Origin: Verrucomicrobiota bacterium JB022
GTDB lineage: Bacteria; Verrucomicrobiota; Verrucomicrobiia; Opitutales; Oceanipulchritudinaceae
DNA: 64,000 nucleotides
NCBI GenBank assembly: GCA_030673845.1
Contig: JAUTCQ010000017.1
Location: forward strand, 248,001-312,000
Direction: 5' to 3'
The notes below the pieces were generated by a model that searched no databases, was not told the origin of the DNA, and was given only the letters and a program-made list of their open reading frames with translations. Made by a program: the position numbers and the translations under genes. Positions 10,113 to 19,365 of this stretch are shown here, in pieces. Position 1 is the first letter of the stretch; the number at the start of each line of letters is the position of its first letter.

Positions 10113-12875
10113 TTAACCCACAATTGCTTCGGCGCAACGCGGGCAGACATCCCCCGCCTCGGTGTGGATAAGCTCGTCAACGCGACGCCAGCAGCGCGGG
10201 CAGCGCTCGCCCTCGGCTTCGCGGGCTTCGATCTGCAGGGCTTCGGCGGCTTCGTCGGTGCCCAGGAGCACGCGGGAGACGACGAAAAGCTCGGGCAGGC
10301 TGCTCTCGTAGCGCTGCAGCACGCTCAGGTCGGCATCCTGGGCGGGGCCCTTCAGCTCGACGGCGGCATCGGTGGACTTACCGATCACCTTGGCGGTGCG
10401 GAGCGCTTCGAGGCGTTCGTTGACTTGGTCGCGGATGGTGAGTAAACGCTCGAAATCCTCGGCCAGTTGCGGATTTTTCCACTCCGGCTGGGCTTGAGGG
10501 TAGCCTTGCAGGTGCACGGAGCCCTTCGGCAGGCCGATTTCCTCGGTGCCCTGGCTCCAGGCTTCGTCGCAGGTAAAGACGAGCACCGGTGCGAGCAGCT
10601 TGGTCAGCGTCACAAAGTGGTGATAGATCACCGTCTGCGCGGAGCGGCGCTCCAGGCCGTCGGCCCGCATCGTGTAGAGGCGGTCCTTCAGGAAGTCGTG
10701 GTAGCGCGAGCTGAGCGTGACGACGAAGTAGCGGTTGATGTACTGGTAGCCGCGGTGGAATTCGTAGGAGGCGAAGGCCTTCGTCACGTCTTCGACCAGC
10801 GTAGCCAGCTCATGCAGCGCCCAGCGGTCGAGCGGCAGCAGGTCGTCGAGGGCGACCGCGTCTTTGGCAACGTCGAAATCGTAGAGGTTGCCCAGCTGGA
10901 AGCGCAGGCTGTTGCGGATCGTGCGGTAGGTGTCGGCCGTGATCTTGACGATTTCCTCGGAGAGGGCGACGTCGTTGCGGTAGTCGGTGCTGGCCACCCA
11001 GAGGCGCAGGATGTCGGCCCCATATTTCTCGATCAGGTCGAGCGGGCTGATCACGTTGCCCATGCTCTTGGACATGGCGACGCCCTTACCGTCGAGCACG
11101 AAGCCGTGCGTGAGCACTGCCTTGAACGGGGCGGAATCGTGCGCGCCCACGCCCAGCAGCAGCGAGCTTTGGAACCAGCCACGATGCTGGTCGCTGCCTT
11201 CGAGGTAGAGGTCGGCCGGGTAGCTCTGGTTGTCGCGCGGCTTGAGCACGGCGGTATGGCTGGCACCGGAGTCGAACCACACGTCGAGAATGTCGAACTC
11301 CTTTTCGAAGTCGTTGGCGTCCCAGCCCTCGGGCAGGAAGCTTTCGAGCGGCTCGCTGTACCAGGCGTCGGTGCCCTTGTCGGCCACCAGCGCGATAAAC
11401 TTGGCGACCACGGCGGCGTCGAGCACGCTGGAGTTGGTCGACTTCTGCCGCAGGGCCGGGATCGGCACGCCCCAGTGGCGCTGACGGCTGATGCACCATT
11501 CCGGGCGGCGCTCCACCATGCCGCGGATGCGGTCGCGGCCCCACGCGGGGATCCACTCCACTTCCTCGTCGATGGCCTTCAGGGCGCGGTCGCGGATCTG
11601 CGAGCTGAGGTCGACAAACCACTGCTCGGTCGCGCGGAAAATGATCGGCTGCTTGGAGCGCCAGGAGTAGGGGTAGTCGTGCTTGATCTTGCGATAGCCT
11701 ACGAGCAGGCCCTTTTCGCGCAGCAAGTCGACCACCTTCGGGTTGGCGTCGAAGACGAAGGTGCCCTCCATCGCCGGGTACTCGTTGGTGTAGCAACCCT
11801 TGGCATCGACGGGGCAGAAGACCGGCAGCCCGTAGGCGCGGCCGATGATAAAGTCGTCGGCACCGTGGCCGGGGGCGGTATGGACGCAGCCCGTGCCCTG
11901 TTCGAGCGTCACGTGCTCGCCAAGCATCACCAGGCTGTCCTTGTCGTCAAAAATCGGGTGCTGGGCGAGCGCACGGTCAAACTCCGTGGCCTTGAATTTG
12001 GCGCGCACGGTGGTGTCTTCCAGCTTGCAGGCCTTTTCAAAGGCTTCGCGCAGCCCTTCGGCGATCAGGTAGGTCTGTTCGCCCGCCTGCAGCGCGATGT
12101 AGTCAAACTCCGGATGCAGCGAGATGCCGAGGTTGGCCGGCATCGTCCACGGTGTGGTCGTCCAGATGACAAAGCTGGCTTCGGTCACGCCGGCGGCTGC
12201 GAGGCTCGGGTATGCGCTGGCGTTCTTCAGCGGCATCGCCACGTAGATCGAGGGCGATTCGTGCTCCTCGTATTCGATCTCGGCTTCGGCGAGGGCGGTG
12301 CGGAAAACGGGATCCCACGAGACGGTCTTGAAGCCCTTGTAGATCAGGCTCTTTTGCACGAGGGCTTCGAGCACCTGCAGGATGCCCACCTCGTACTGCG
12401 GGTTGGTCGTGAGGTAAGGGTCTTCCCATTGGCCGAGGATGCCCAGGCGCTTGAACTGGTCGCGCTGGGTGTCGACCCACTTCATGGCAAAATTGTGGCA
12501 CAGCTTGCGCAGCTCCAGCGGCTCCATGTCGTGGATCTTGTCGCCCACCTGCTTGAGCACCTGCTGCTCGATCGGCAGGCCGTGGCAGTCCCAACCGGGC
12601 ACGTAATCGCAGCGGTGGCCGGCCATGCTCTGGAAGCGCAGGATCAAGTCCTTCAACACCTTGTTGAGCGTGTGGCCCATGTGGATGTTGCCGTTGGCAT
12701 AGGGCGGGCCGTCGTGCAGGACGAAAGGCGTGTCGCTGGCGTGCTCCGCAATCACCCGCTCATACAGCTTGTCCTGCTCCCAGCGGGAGAGGCGTTCCGG
12801 CTCGCGCTGGGCCAGCGAAGCGCGCATCGGGAATGAAGTTTGCGGGAGGTTGAGAGTGTCCTTAAAGTCGGCCAT
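10113..12875 (-). CDS. ileS: Isoleucyl-tRNA synthetase
   Basis: 920 residues from the ATG at 12875 (MADFKDTLNLPQTSFPMRA), a standard length. The frame stays open far upstream through the opposite-strand thiM gene, which is not a real extension. Class I motifs: PYANGNIHMGHTLNK (HIGH box) and GVAMSKSMGN (KMSKS box); WDCHGLPIE near the N-terminus, and a C-terminal zinc-binding CPRCWRR...CPRC. It charges tRNA-Ile and edits valine. First gene of the operon with the DksA-like protein (42-bp gap), lspA and the phosphodiester glycosidase. I see no T-box leader. Confidence 0.98.
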   Translation of the reverse strand: MADFKDTLNLPQTSFPMRASLAQREPERLSRWEQDKLYERVIAEHASDTPFVLHDGPPYANGNIHMGHTLNKVLKDLILRFQSMAGHRCDYVPGWDCHGLPIEQQVLKQVGDKIHDMEPLELRKLCHNFAMKWVDTQRDQFKRLGILGQWEDPYLTTNPQYEVGILQVLEALVQKSLIYKGFKTVSWDPVFRTALAEAEIEYEEHESPSIYVAMPLKNASAYPSLAAAGVTEASFVIWTTTPWTMPANLGISLHPEFDYIALQAGEQTYLIAEGLREAFEKACKLEDTTVRAKFKATEFDRALAQHPIFDDKDSLVMLGEHVTLEQGTGCVHTAPGHGADDFIIGRAYGLPVFCPVDAKGCYTNEYPAMEGTFVFDANPKVVDLLREKGLLVGYRKIKHDYPYSWRSKQPIIFRATEQWFVDLSSQIRDRALKAIDEEVEWIPAWGRDRIRGMVERRPEWCISRQRHWGVPIPALRQKSTNSSVLDAAVVAKFIALVADKGTDAWYSEPLESFLPEGWDANDFEKEFDILDVWFDSGASHTAVLKPRDNQSYPADLYLEGSDQHRGWFQSSLLLGVGAHDSAPFKAVLTHGFVLDGKGVAMSKSMGNVISPLDLIEKYGADILRLWVASTDYRNDVALSEEIVKITADTYRTIRNSLRFQLGNLYDFDVAKDAVALDDLLPLDRWALHELATLVEDVTKAFASYEFHRGYQYINRYFVVTLSSRYHDFLKDRLYTMRADGLERRSAQTVIYHHFVTLTKLLAPVLVFTCDEAWSQGTEEIGLPKGSVHLQGYPQAQPEWKNPQLAEDFERLLTIRDQVNERLEALRTAKVIGKSTDAAVELKGPAQDADLSVLQRYESSLPELFVVSRVLLGTDEAAEALQIEAREAEGERCPRCWRRVDELIHTEAGDVCPRCAEAIVG

Positions 12876-12916
12876 AACAAGGGATCCGGCGCGGGCTGGG
12901 GCGCACGAAGCCGCCG

Positions 12917-12944
12917 AAAATGGGAATCTACACCCAAATGTCAA
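12917..12944 (-). promoter_or_regulatory. Possible ileS promoter
   Basis: Minus-strand TTGACA (12944-12939), 16-bp spacer, CATTTT (12922-12917), about 40 bp upstream of the ileS ATG. The -35 is perfect and the -10 poor. The remaining part of the 12876-13253 intergenic stretch holds the thiM promoter and riboswitch; I see nothing else in it. Confidence 0.3.
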
Positions 12945-13065
12945 GCTAAGCCGCGCATTTGGAGCAGATTTAGTATTAGCAGGAGCTGGGCCAAGGGGCA
13001 GGTGAACGACCGCCTTAGGGGCGGGAGCAGGCGCAGGCAGCCGCTTGACGCGATGCTCCTTCGTT

Positions 13066-13094
13066 TTGACATGGGCGGATCGAGGGGCCATATT
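13066..13094 (+). promoter_or_regulatory. thiM-thiE promoter
   Basis: TTGACA (13066-13071), 17-bp spacer, CATATT (13089-13094), placing transcription start just before the riboswitch. Confidence 0.55.
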
Positions 13095-13107
13095 GGACGC
13101 AGAAATT

Positions 13108-13189
13108 GTGACACGGGGTGCCCGCCAACCGGGCTGAGAATATACCCGTCGAACCTGATTCCGGATCATGCCGGCGAAGGGACTGTCAC
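13108..13189 (+). promoter_or_regulatory. TPP riboswitch (THI element)
   Basis: P1 is GTGACA (13108-13113) paired with TGTCAC (13184-13189). Between them are the conserved blocks CGGGGTGCCC, GGGCTGAGAA, ACCCGTCGAACCTGAT, and CATGCCGGCGAAGGGA. It binds thiamine pyrophosphate and represses the downstream thiM-thiE when TPP is abundant. No terminator hairpin is obvious in the 64 bp before the ATG, so control is more likely translational or Rho-based. Confidence 0.95.
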
Positions 13190-13253
13190 CGGCAGCGGTC
13201 GAGCGCATCGGCGGCACTGGGGCAGCCCGCCTCGCCTCACCCCACCGCCCGCC

Positions 13254-14060
13254 ATGCCGCAACCCACCCCCACCACCGCCGAGCTGATCGACGTCCTCCA
13301 GCGCCTGCGCGCCCACCCGCCGCTCGTGCATTGCCTCACGAACGGGGTCGTCAAAAACTTCACCGCCAACGCCTTGCTGGCCCTCGGCGCCGCTCCGGCG
13401 ATGGTCGAGCATCCGCAGGAGGCCGAGGCCTTTGCGGCGATGGCCGACGCTCTGCTGGTCAATGTCGGCACGTTGGGAGAGGCCGAAGAGGCGCCCATCC
13501 GTCGTGCGGTGCCCAGCGCCGTGACCGCGAAAAAGCCGTGGGTGCTCGATCCCGTGGCCGTCGGCCCGCTGGCCGTGCGGACGGCCCTGGCGCGCGATCT
13601 GGTGGCGCAGCGCCCGGCGATCATTCGCGGCAACGCTTCGGAGATCATCGCGCTGGCCGGGATGCAGGGCAAAGGCCGTGGCGTCGACAGTGGCGACCCG
13701 GCGGAAGCGGCTCTCGATGCGGCCAAGGCGCTCACCGCCCAGAGCGGTGGCGTCGTGCTGGTGACGGGCCCGGTGGATTACGCGACCGATGGCCAAACCG
13801 TCTGTGCCTGTCACAACGGCCACCCCCTCCTGACCCGCGTGACGGGTGTCGGTTGCGCGCAAGGTGCCATCGTGGCCGCTTGCACTGCGGTAGCGGAATC
13901 GCCTCTGGTGGCGGCGCTCGCGGCGGCGGTGTTCGTCGGCGTGGCCGGGGAAGTTGCCGCCGAGCGGGCGCAGCGCCCCGGTTCATTCCAGATTGCGTTC
14001 CTCGATGCGCTGGATGCCCTCGACGCCGACACCCTCAACGCCCGCACCCGCCTCGGATGA
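13254..14060 (+). CDS. thiM: Hydroxyethylthiazole kinase
   Basis: 268 residues. Phosphorylates 4-methyl-5-(2-hydroxyethyl)thiazole, a salvage step feeding thiamine synthesis. Family motifs: PLVHCLTNGVVKNFTANALLALGA at the N-terminus, WVLDPVAVG, IIRGNASEIIALAG and the C-terminal TGVGCAQGAIVAA (usually GTGC; here GVGC). The ATG chosen lies 64 bp behind the TPP riboswitch and gives the normal length. The stop codon overlaps the thiE start (ATGA), so the pair is translationally coupled. Confidence 0.95.
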   Translation: MPQPTPTTAELIDVLQRLRAHPPLVHCLTNGVVKNFTANALLALGAAPAMVEHPQEAEAFAAMADALLVNVGTLGEAEEAPIRRAVPSAVTAKKPWVLDPVAVGPLAVRTALARDLVAQRPAIIRGNASEIIALAGMQGKGRGVDSGDPAEAALDAAKALTAQSGGVVLVTGPVDYATDGQTVCACHNGHPLLTRVTGVGCAQGAIVAACTAVAESPLVAALAAAVFVGVAGEVAAERAQRPGSFQIAFLDALDALDADTLNARTRLG

Positions 14061-14677
14061 AGCCCATCGACTACACCCTCTATCTGGTGACGGACGCGCC
14101 CGACCGCTACGCCGCTGGCCTGCTCGAAGGCGTCGAGGCCGCGCTGGAGGGTGGGGTGACGGTCGTGCAATACCGCTCCACCACTGGCACGCGCCGCCAG
14201 CTCTACGATACCTGTCTGGCCCTGCGCCAGCTCACGGCCACTTACGGCGTGCCCCTGATCGTCAACGATTACCTCGACCTCGCTCTGGCCGTGGAGGCCG
14301 ATGGGCTGCACCTGGGCCAGAACGACTTGCCGGTGGCGGTCGCGCGCCGCTTGCTCGGCCCCGACCGCCTGCTCGGCCTCTCCATCACCGCCCCGGAGCA
14401 GCTGGACGAGGTGGAGCCTGATCTGGTCGACTACCTCGGCCTCGGTCCGGTCTTCCCCACTGGTTCCAAAGACGACGCCGCTCCGGCGCTCGGCCTCGAA
14501 GCCCTGCGCCGCCTTGTCGCGCGCAGCCCGCTGCCGACGGTCGCCATCGGCGGCATCAACACAACCAACGCCCCCGACGTGTTCGCGACCGGCGTGGACG
14601 GCCTGGCCGTCGTCTCCGCCCTCTCCTACGCTCAAGACCCCGAAGCCGCCGCCCGCGCACTCCTGGCACTGAAGTAA
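14057..14677 (+). CDS. thiE: Thiamine-phosphate synthase
   Basis: 206 residues. Couples the thiazole phosphate made by ThiM with HMP-pyrophosphate to give thiamine phosphate. Recognisable features: LYLVTDAP start, VQYRSTTGTRRQL, LIVNDYLDLALAVEADGLHLGQND, LGLSITAPEQ, YLGLGPVFPTGSKDDA, and VAIGGINTTNAPDVFATGVDGLAVVSAL. Starts inside the last codons of thiM. The ThiM-ThiE pair points to thiazole salvage; the HMP branch is not in this window. Confidence 0.96.
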   Translation: MKPIDYTLYLVTDAPDRYAAGLLEGVEAALEGGVTVVQYRSTTGTRRQLYDTCLALRQLTATYGVPLIVNDYLDLALAVEADGLHLGQNDLPVAVARRLLGPDRLLGLSITAPEQLDEVEPDLVDYLGLGPVFPTGSKDDAAPALGLEALRRLVARSPLPTVAIGGINTTNAPDVFATGVDGLAVVSALSYAQDPEAAARALLALK

Positions 14678-14707
14678 GGGGAAGAGGCCTTGCATTTTCA
14701 GCTCCCC

Positions 14708-15946
14708 TTAAATAAACTCCAGCCGGTCGAACTTGCGACCGAGCACGGCTTCGGCCTGGTCGCATTGGAACCAGCGGTCGAGCACTGTGGCGTAGACGCT
14801 GCGGAAGTCGGTGGAGAAGGTGAGGTCCTGATTCTTCTGCAGATTGAGGTCTGCGGGGGAGCCGAGCAGCGGGGCCTTGATCTGGCTGCCCATGACAAAG
14901 AGCGGGGCGGCGGTGCCGTGGTCGGTGCCGTTGCTGTCGTTTTCGCTCGGGCGGCGGCCAAACTCGCTGAAGGTCATCGTCAGCACCTGATCGGAGAGAC
15001 CCTTGCGGTCGAGGTCTTGCTGAAAGGCCTGCATCGCGCCCGCCAGTTCGCCGAGCAGCCGCGCGTGTTGCTGCGCCTGATTGTTGTGCGTGTCGAAGCC
15101 GCCGAGCGAGGCATAGTAGACCCGCGTCTCGATGCCCGCCGAGATCAGCGCGGCAATGCGTTTCAGCGACTGCGCGAGTTGGTTTTGCGGGTAATCGACC
15201 TCCGTCTTGTAGCGGCGGAAGACACGCTCGATCTTTTCCTCCGTCACCAGCGCGTCCATCAAGGTCTGGGAAAGGTAGGCGGCGTTGTCTTCGTCCAGCG
15301 GCGCCTCGGCCACACTTTTGAGCAGGTCTCGATTCGGCTGGTTGGTGCCGTAACGGCCGGTGGGGCGCGAGCTGAAGATGTGGTGCGTATCCTGGCTGAA
15401 GTAGCTCTGCGGCACCTGATCGGTGAAGTGGATTGCCTCGGGGTCGCTCTCGGGGCGGCCATTGCAGGCGTTGTCGAGGTAGCGGCCCAGCCAGCCCGTA
15501 TATTCCGTCTCGTCGGCGTCGGAAGCCGTTTCCCAGATCTCGGTCGAGCGGAAGTGCGAGCGATTGGGGTTGGGATAGCCGACGTTCTGGATGATGCCCA
15601 ACTGGCCCTGATCGCGCAGGGCGAGCAGCGGCTGGAGGCTCGGATGCAGGCCCAGGTGGTCGTCGAGCTTCAGCACATCCTTGGGCTTGAGACCGATCGT
15701 CGGGCGCAGGCGGTGGTAATGGTCGTCGGCGTAAGGCACGAGGGTATTGAGCCCGTCGTTGCCACCCGCGAGTTGGATGAGCACGAGCACGGTGCGGTCT
15801 TTTTCCGCGCCGGGCAGCTTGGCGGCAGCGGCCTGGGTGAGAAAGGCGGGGGCGAACTGCGAAAAGGCGATCAGCCCGAGCCCCTTCACGCCCGCATCGA
15901 GGAATTCGCGACGGGTGCAGGGGCAGATGGCGTGGGCGTTGTTCAT
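14708..15946 (-). CDS. DUF1501 family exported protein (Tat signal)
   Basis: 412 residues. The N-terminus CTRREFLDAGVKGLGLIAFSQ is a twin-arginine signal; the mature part begins with the family block TVLVLIQLAGGNDGLNTLVPYADDHYHRLRP and contains TFSEFGRRPSENDSNGTDHGTAAPLFVMG, a sulfatase/phosphatase-like superfamily signature. DUF1501 proteins are abundant in Planctomycetes and Verrucomicrobia and are nearly always paired with a DUF1800 protein, here 19 bp upstream on the same strand. Biochemical function unknown; an exported hydrolase is the usual guess. Confidence 0.92.
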   Translation of the reverse strand: MNNAHAICPCTRREFLDAGVKGLGLIAFSQFAPAFLTQAAAAKLPGAEKDRTVLVLIQLAGGNDGLNTLVPYADDHYHRLRPTIGLKPKDVLKLDDHLGLHPSLQPLLALRDQGQLGIIQNVGYPNPNRSHFRSTEIWETASDADETEYTGWLGRYLDNACNGRPESDPEAIHFTDQVPQSYFSQDTHHIFSSRPTGRYGTNQPNRDLLKSVAEAPLDEDNAAYLSQTLMDALVTEEKIERVFRRYKTEVDYPQNQLAQSLKRIAALISAGIETRVYYASLGGFDTHNNQAQQHARLLGELAGAMQAFQQDLDRKGLSDQVLTMTFSEFGRRPSENDSNGTDHGTAAPLFVMGSQIKAPLLGSPADLNLQKNQDLTFSTDFRSVYATVLDRWFQCDQAEAVLGRKFDRLEFI

Positions 15947-15965
15947 ACGAAAAGGGGGCTAAAGG

Positions 15966-17468
15966 TTAGCACAACTGATACTGCGGCCCCTGCAGCAGCG
16001 TGATCGCGAGCTGCCGGATGCGTTCGCCGCGGCCCGGTTTTTCGCCCGGCTGCTGGAGATAGGCGAGCAGGCTGCGCCGTTGCGGGGCGGGCAGGGGCTG
16101 GCCGTAAAGGCGCTCGACCAGGTGATCCAGCACGGCCTCGTCCTTGAGCTTCAGCAGTGGCTGGAGCCGTTCGCGGGTCAGTTTCAGCTCGCTCCGACCG
16201 GCCGCACGGGCCTCTTCGAGGCGGCGAAGGTCGTCGGCGTTCATCTTCTCTTCGTCGAGCGGAGAGAAGACCCACTGCACGGCTTGCCGACGCGCCGCGA
16301 GGGTGCTGGCGTTGATCCAGTTGCGTCCATAAACCCAGCCCCGCACGTTGGGCGGCATGAAGAAGGCCTGCCCCATGCCGCGCAGGCTGCGGTGGACGAT
16401 TTCGGGGAAAGGCGGCACGTCCAGCTCCAGATCGGTCAACAGGCCGAGGTAGAACTGCAGGGGGCTCTTGATGTAGTTGCCGCGAAATTGGTGTGCGTAA
16501 AACAACTGGCTGCCGAAAAACGTGTCCGCCAGCGTGCGGAGGTTGAAGCCCGACTCGCGCCAGATCTCGCCCAGCGCCTGCAGGTGGGCTTCCGGCAGCG
16601 GATGGTCGGCATCGAGGTAGTAGGCGGCAAGCTGGCCGGGCAGGAAGGTGGCGGCGGCAGGCTGTTGCAGTGCGAGGTCGATCACCGCATCGCCGTCGAA
16701 GTGGCCCGTTTGCCCAAAGATCGTCTTTTCGCCCTCGTCGTGCTGTCGGCGGGCAAAGGTGAAGGTGCCGTCGCGGCGCACCCGATAGCCGGTAAAGGCG
16801 CGGGCGGCCTCCTTGATGTCGTGCTCGGTGTAGTGGCCTTCACCGAGCATGAAGAGCTCGAACAACTCGCGGGCGAAATTCTCGTTGGGCGCGTCTTTCT
16901 TGCTGCCGTTCAGGTCGAGGTAGCGCACCATCGCAGCCGAGCGCGAGACGGCCTTGCACAGGTCGCCAAACGATCCCGTCGCCCGTTGGCGCAACAACTC
17001 CTGGTAGGCGTAGAGCACCAGCGGGTCCTGCACCTTGGGCGAGCCCACCACAAACACGTCTTGCAGGAAGAGCACCCACTTCTCGTAGGGCTGGCGCTCG
17101 AAAGGCCGCGCAAACTGGAGCCAGTCGACCTCGTAGAGGAAGAAGACTTCGCGCCCGTCGCGCCGGAGTTCGCGCTGCGCCATGCGCTTTTCGCGCGGCT
17201 CCAGTTCATCGAGCCCCTCGTAGGTCTCCTGCGCACTCACCCGCAATTCGGGGAACGACTCAGGCTCGGGCATCGAAAGCGCGGTTCCCAAATAGCGCTT
17301 GAGCGTGGCGGGGAGGCCAGTCTGCACGGCATGGCGGACGGCCTCGGGTGGGGCGGCAAAGCCCAGGCGACGCAGCAGGTGGGCTGCGTTGGCTTCATTC
17401 CACTGGGATTCGGGCAAAGGCGCCCAAGCCTCGGCGGGAGTGAAGGCTCGGATTTCCGAATCACTCAT
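15966..17468 (-). CDS. DUF1800 family protein
   Basis: 500 residues beginning MSDSEIRAFTPAEAWAPLPESQWNEANAAHLLRRLGFAAPPE, which contains the family pattern HLLRRLGFG. Other family traits are KWVLFLQDVFVV, NFARELFELFMLGEGHYTEHDIKEAARAFTGYRV, and the C-terminal NVRGWVYGRNWINASTLAARR. No signal peptide is visible. It precedes and is surely cotranscribed with the DUF1501 gene; the pair is conserved across the phylum but without assigned function. Confidence 0.92.
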   Translation of the reverse strand: MSDSEIRAFTPAEAWAPLPESQWNEANAAHLLRRLGFAAPPEAVRHAVQTGLPATLKRYLGTALSMPEPESFPELRVSAQETYEGLDELEPREKRMAQRELRRDGREVFFLYEVDWLQFARPFERQPYEKWVLFLQDVFVVGSPKVQDPLVLYAYQELLRQRATGSFGDLCKAVSRSAAMVRYLDLNGSKKDAPNENFARELFELFMLGEGHYTEHDIKEAARAFTGYRVRRDGTFTFARRQHDEGEKTIFGQTGHFDGDAVIDLALQQPAAATFLPGQLAAYYLDADHPLPEAHLQALGEIWRESGFNLRTLADTFFGSQLFYAHQFRGNYIKSPLQFYLGLLTDLELDVPPFPEIVHRSLRGMGQAFFMPPNVRGWVYGRNWINASTLAARRQAVQWVFSPLDEEKMNADDLRRLEEARAAGRSELKLTRERLQPLLKLKDEAVLDHLVERLYGQPLPAPQRRSLLAYLQQPGEKPGRGERIRQLAITLLQGPQYQLC

Positions 17469-17561
17469 GGCCAGTAAGAGGAGGTTACTCCGCCATTAAA
17501 CCCCCGCCAATCGGGACGGTTGCGCGGCAGTGGGCAGGTAGATTCCTCTGTCTATGCCGGA

Positions 17562-17785
17562 GTGGCACACCCTTCGGGGTGCATTTGGGGGGTAGACATT
17601 TCCTGCAGTGTCGGTTCGCTTTGCGAACCTCAACTGCAGGCTAAGGGATGGCATCCCTTCAGGATGCTGGATCATCCTGCAAGCCAGCGGCTTGCCAGAT
17701 CTTAGCCCGGGGTTGAGGTCAGCCTTGGCGGACCGACACCCCGGGTATTCCCGGATCGGAGAACGCACCCCGGAGTGGGTGCCAC
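17562..17785. repeat. Dispersed palindromic element, copy B (long form)
   Basis: It fills most of the 316-bp gap 17469-17784 and ends on the first base of the arsenite-transporter stop codon. Outer inverted ends are GTGGCAC and GTGCCAC. Inside are hairpins at 17603-17639 (CTGCAGTGTCGGTTCGC with GCGAACCTCAACTGCAG), a GCAAGCC/GGCTTGC stem near 17680-17697, and 17706-17745 (CCCGGGGTTGAGGTC with GGACCGACACCCCGGG). Nearly the same sequence occurs inverted at 50685-50896. Confidence 0.7.
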
Positions 17786-18852
17786 TACTGCGAAGGCCTG
17801 AACCACCGCCGGCGCAGCCAGAAGGCGGCGCTCACGAGGCCGATCATTACCGGCACCTCCACCAGCGGGCCGATCACGGCGGCAAAGGCAGCCCCCGAGT
17901 TGAGCCCGAAAACGGCGACGGCCACCGCGATCGCCAGCTCGAAGTTGTTGCTCGCTGCGGTAAAGGACAGCGTGGTGCTCTGGCGATAGTCCGCCCCGGC
18001 CAGCTTGCCCATGCCAAAGCTGACGAAGAACATGAGCAGGAAGTAGAGCGTGAGCGGCACCGCGATCAGCAGCACATCGCCCGGCAGCGCGAGGATACGG
18101 TCGCCCTTGAGGCTGAACATCACCACAATCGTGAAGAGCAGCGCGACGAGCGTCAGGGGGGCGATGCGGGGGAGGAAACGCTGCTCATACCACATGCGGC
18201 CCTTCAGGCGCAGCCCGATCCAGCGGGTCGCCATGCCGCCAAAAAACGGGATACCCAGGTAGATCAGCACGCTTTGCGCAACCTCGCCCATGGTGATGTC
18301 GACCACGCTGCCCTGCAGGCCAAAAAACGGTGGCAGAACGCTGAGGAAGAACCACGCGTAGACGCTGAAAAACACGATCTGGAACACGCTGTTGAAGGCG
18401 ACCAGCGCGGCGGCGTATTCGTTGTCGCCCTCCGCCAGCTCGTTCCACACCAGCACCATCGCGATGCAGCGGGCGAGGCCGATCAGGATGACGCCGGTCA
18501 AATACTCCGGGTGGTCGCGCAGGAAGAGCACCGCGAGCCCAAACATCAGCGCAGGGCCGATAATCCAGTTTTGCAGCAGCGAAAGACCGAGAATCCGGCG
18601 GTTGCGCAACACGCGGGGCAGCTCCTCGTAGCGCACCTTGGCCAGCGGCGGGTAAAGCATCAGGATCAGGCCGACTGCGATGGGCACGTTGGTGGTGCCG
18701 ATAGAGAGAGCGTCGATGGCGTCCGCCACTCCGGGCCAGATGACGCCAATCGCCACCCCGACCGCCATCGCGGCGAAGATCCAGACGGTCAGGAAACGGT
18801 CGAGCCAGCCGAGCGAGCGGCGGCAAGGGGCACAGGCTGCGGCGTCGCTCAT
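17785..18852 (-). CDS. acr3: ACR3-type arsenite efflux transporter
   Basis: 355 residues with about ten membrane segments. Exports arsenite across the inner membrane. Signature pieces: [37 protein letters not shown] with the essential cysteine, FQIVFFSVY and the C-terminal [19 protein letters not shown]. It starts 4 bases inside the end of arsC, so the arsenate reductase and efflux pump are translationally coupled. Its stop codon abuts repeat element B. Confidence 0.95.
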   Translation of the reverse strand: MSDAAACAPCRRSLGWLDRFLTVWIFAAMAVGVAIGVIWPGVADAIDALSIGTTNVPIAVGLILMLYPPLAKVRYEELPRVLRNRRILGLSLLQNWIIGPALMFGLAVLFLRDHPEYLTGVILIGLARCIAMVLVWNELAEGDNEYAAALVAFNSVFQIVFFSVYAWFFLSVLPPFFGLQGSVVDITMGEVAQSVLIYLGIPFFGGMATRWIGLRLKGRMWYEQRFLPRIAPLTLVALLFTIVVMFSLKGDRILALPGDVLLIAVPLTLYFLLMFFVSFGMGKLAGADYRQSTTLSFTAASNNFELAIAVAVAVFGLNSGAAFAAVIGPLVEVPVMIGLVSAAFWLRRRWFRPSQ

Positions 18853-19289
18853 CGGGCCTCCTGGGCTTGACGATAACCGGCGGCAAAAGCCTCGAAAGTC
18901 AGGCGGATGCGGTCGCGCACATCGCGGAAGACCGCCAGCACCTCCTCTTCGCTGCCCGTAGCATGCGCAGGGTCTTCAAAACCCCAGTGGTAGCGCCGCA
19001 CCTGCCCCGGGAAGACCGGGCACACGTCGTTGGCGTTGCCGCAGACGGTGATCACGGTGTCGATCTCGCGGTCGAGGAAGGTGTCGAGGTGCTTCGATGT
19101 ATGGCCGCTCAAGTCGATGCCGATCTCGGCCATCACCTTGACGGCAAACGGATGCACGTAGCCTGCCGGTTTGGAGCCGGCGCTGTGCACCTCGAAGAGA
19201 TCGCTCGCCGCATGGCGAAGGATGCCTTCCGCCAGATGGCTGCGACACGAGTTGCCCGTGCAGAGGATCAAAACGCGAGGACGCTGCAT
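18849..19289 (-). CDS. arsC: Arsenate reductase, LMW-phosphatase/thioredoxin-coupled type
   Basis: 146 residues. Reduces arsenate to arsenite for export by Acr3. The P-loop is LCTGNSCRS with C10 and C15, and the redox pair C83/C90 sits in [30 protein letters not shown] is typical. These cysteines place it in the thioredoxin-dependent class rather than the glutaredoxin class. No arsR gene is adjacent, but a 24-bp palindrome lies 40 bp upstream of the start. Confidence 0.94.
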   Translation of the reverse strand: MQRPRVLILCTGNSCRSHLAEGILRHAASDLFEVHSAGSKPAGYVHPFAVKVMAEIGIDLSGHTSKHLDTFLDREIDTVITVCGNANDVCPVFPGQVRRYHWGFEDPAHATGSEEEVLAVFRDVRDRIRLTFEAFAAGYRQAQEAR

Positions 19290-19328
19290 GTCCTCGGTTC
19301 TGGTCGCTCACGCTATATAATGCAAGGG

Positions 19329-19352
19329 GAATATTCCGGTGATGGAATATTC
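19329..19352. promoter_or_regulatory. Perfect palindrome upstream of arsC-acr3, candidate operator
   Basis: GAATATTCC-N6-GGAATATTC (19329-19337 and 19344-19352), in the 76 bp between the SDR stop and the arsC start. AT-rich inverted repeats of this kind are typical ArsR/SmtB binding sites; the regulator must be encoded elsewhere. Confidence 0.5.
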
Positions 19353-19365
19353 AATCGAGCACCTC

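Noticed and set aside
10467-12836. 789-codon open frame on the plus strand opposite ileS
   Set aside because: Antisense to a fully conserved isoleucyl-tRNA synthetase; composition (runs of His, Val, Ala, Asp) is that of a GC-rich shadow frame.
12876-13065. T-box leader for ileS
   Set aside because: No AGGGTGGNACCGCG-like T-box sequence or specifier hairpin is visible on the minus strand upstream of ileS.
12876-13862. Upstream extension of the ileS frame
   Set aside because: It would run antisense through the TPP riboswitch and thiM; the ATG at 12875 gives the canonical IleRS N-terminus and length.
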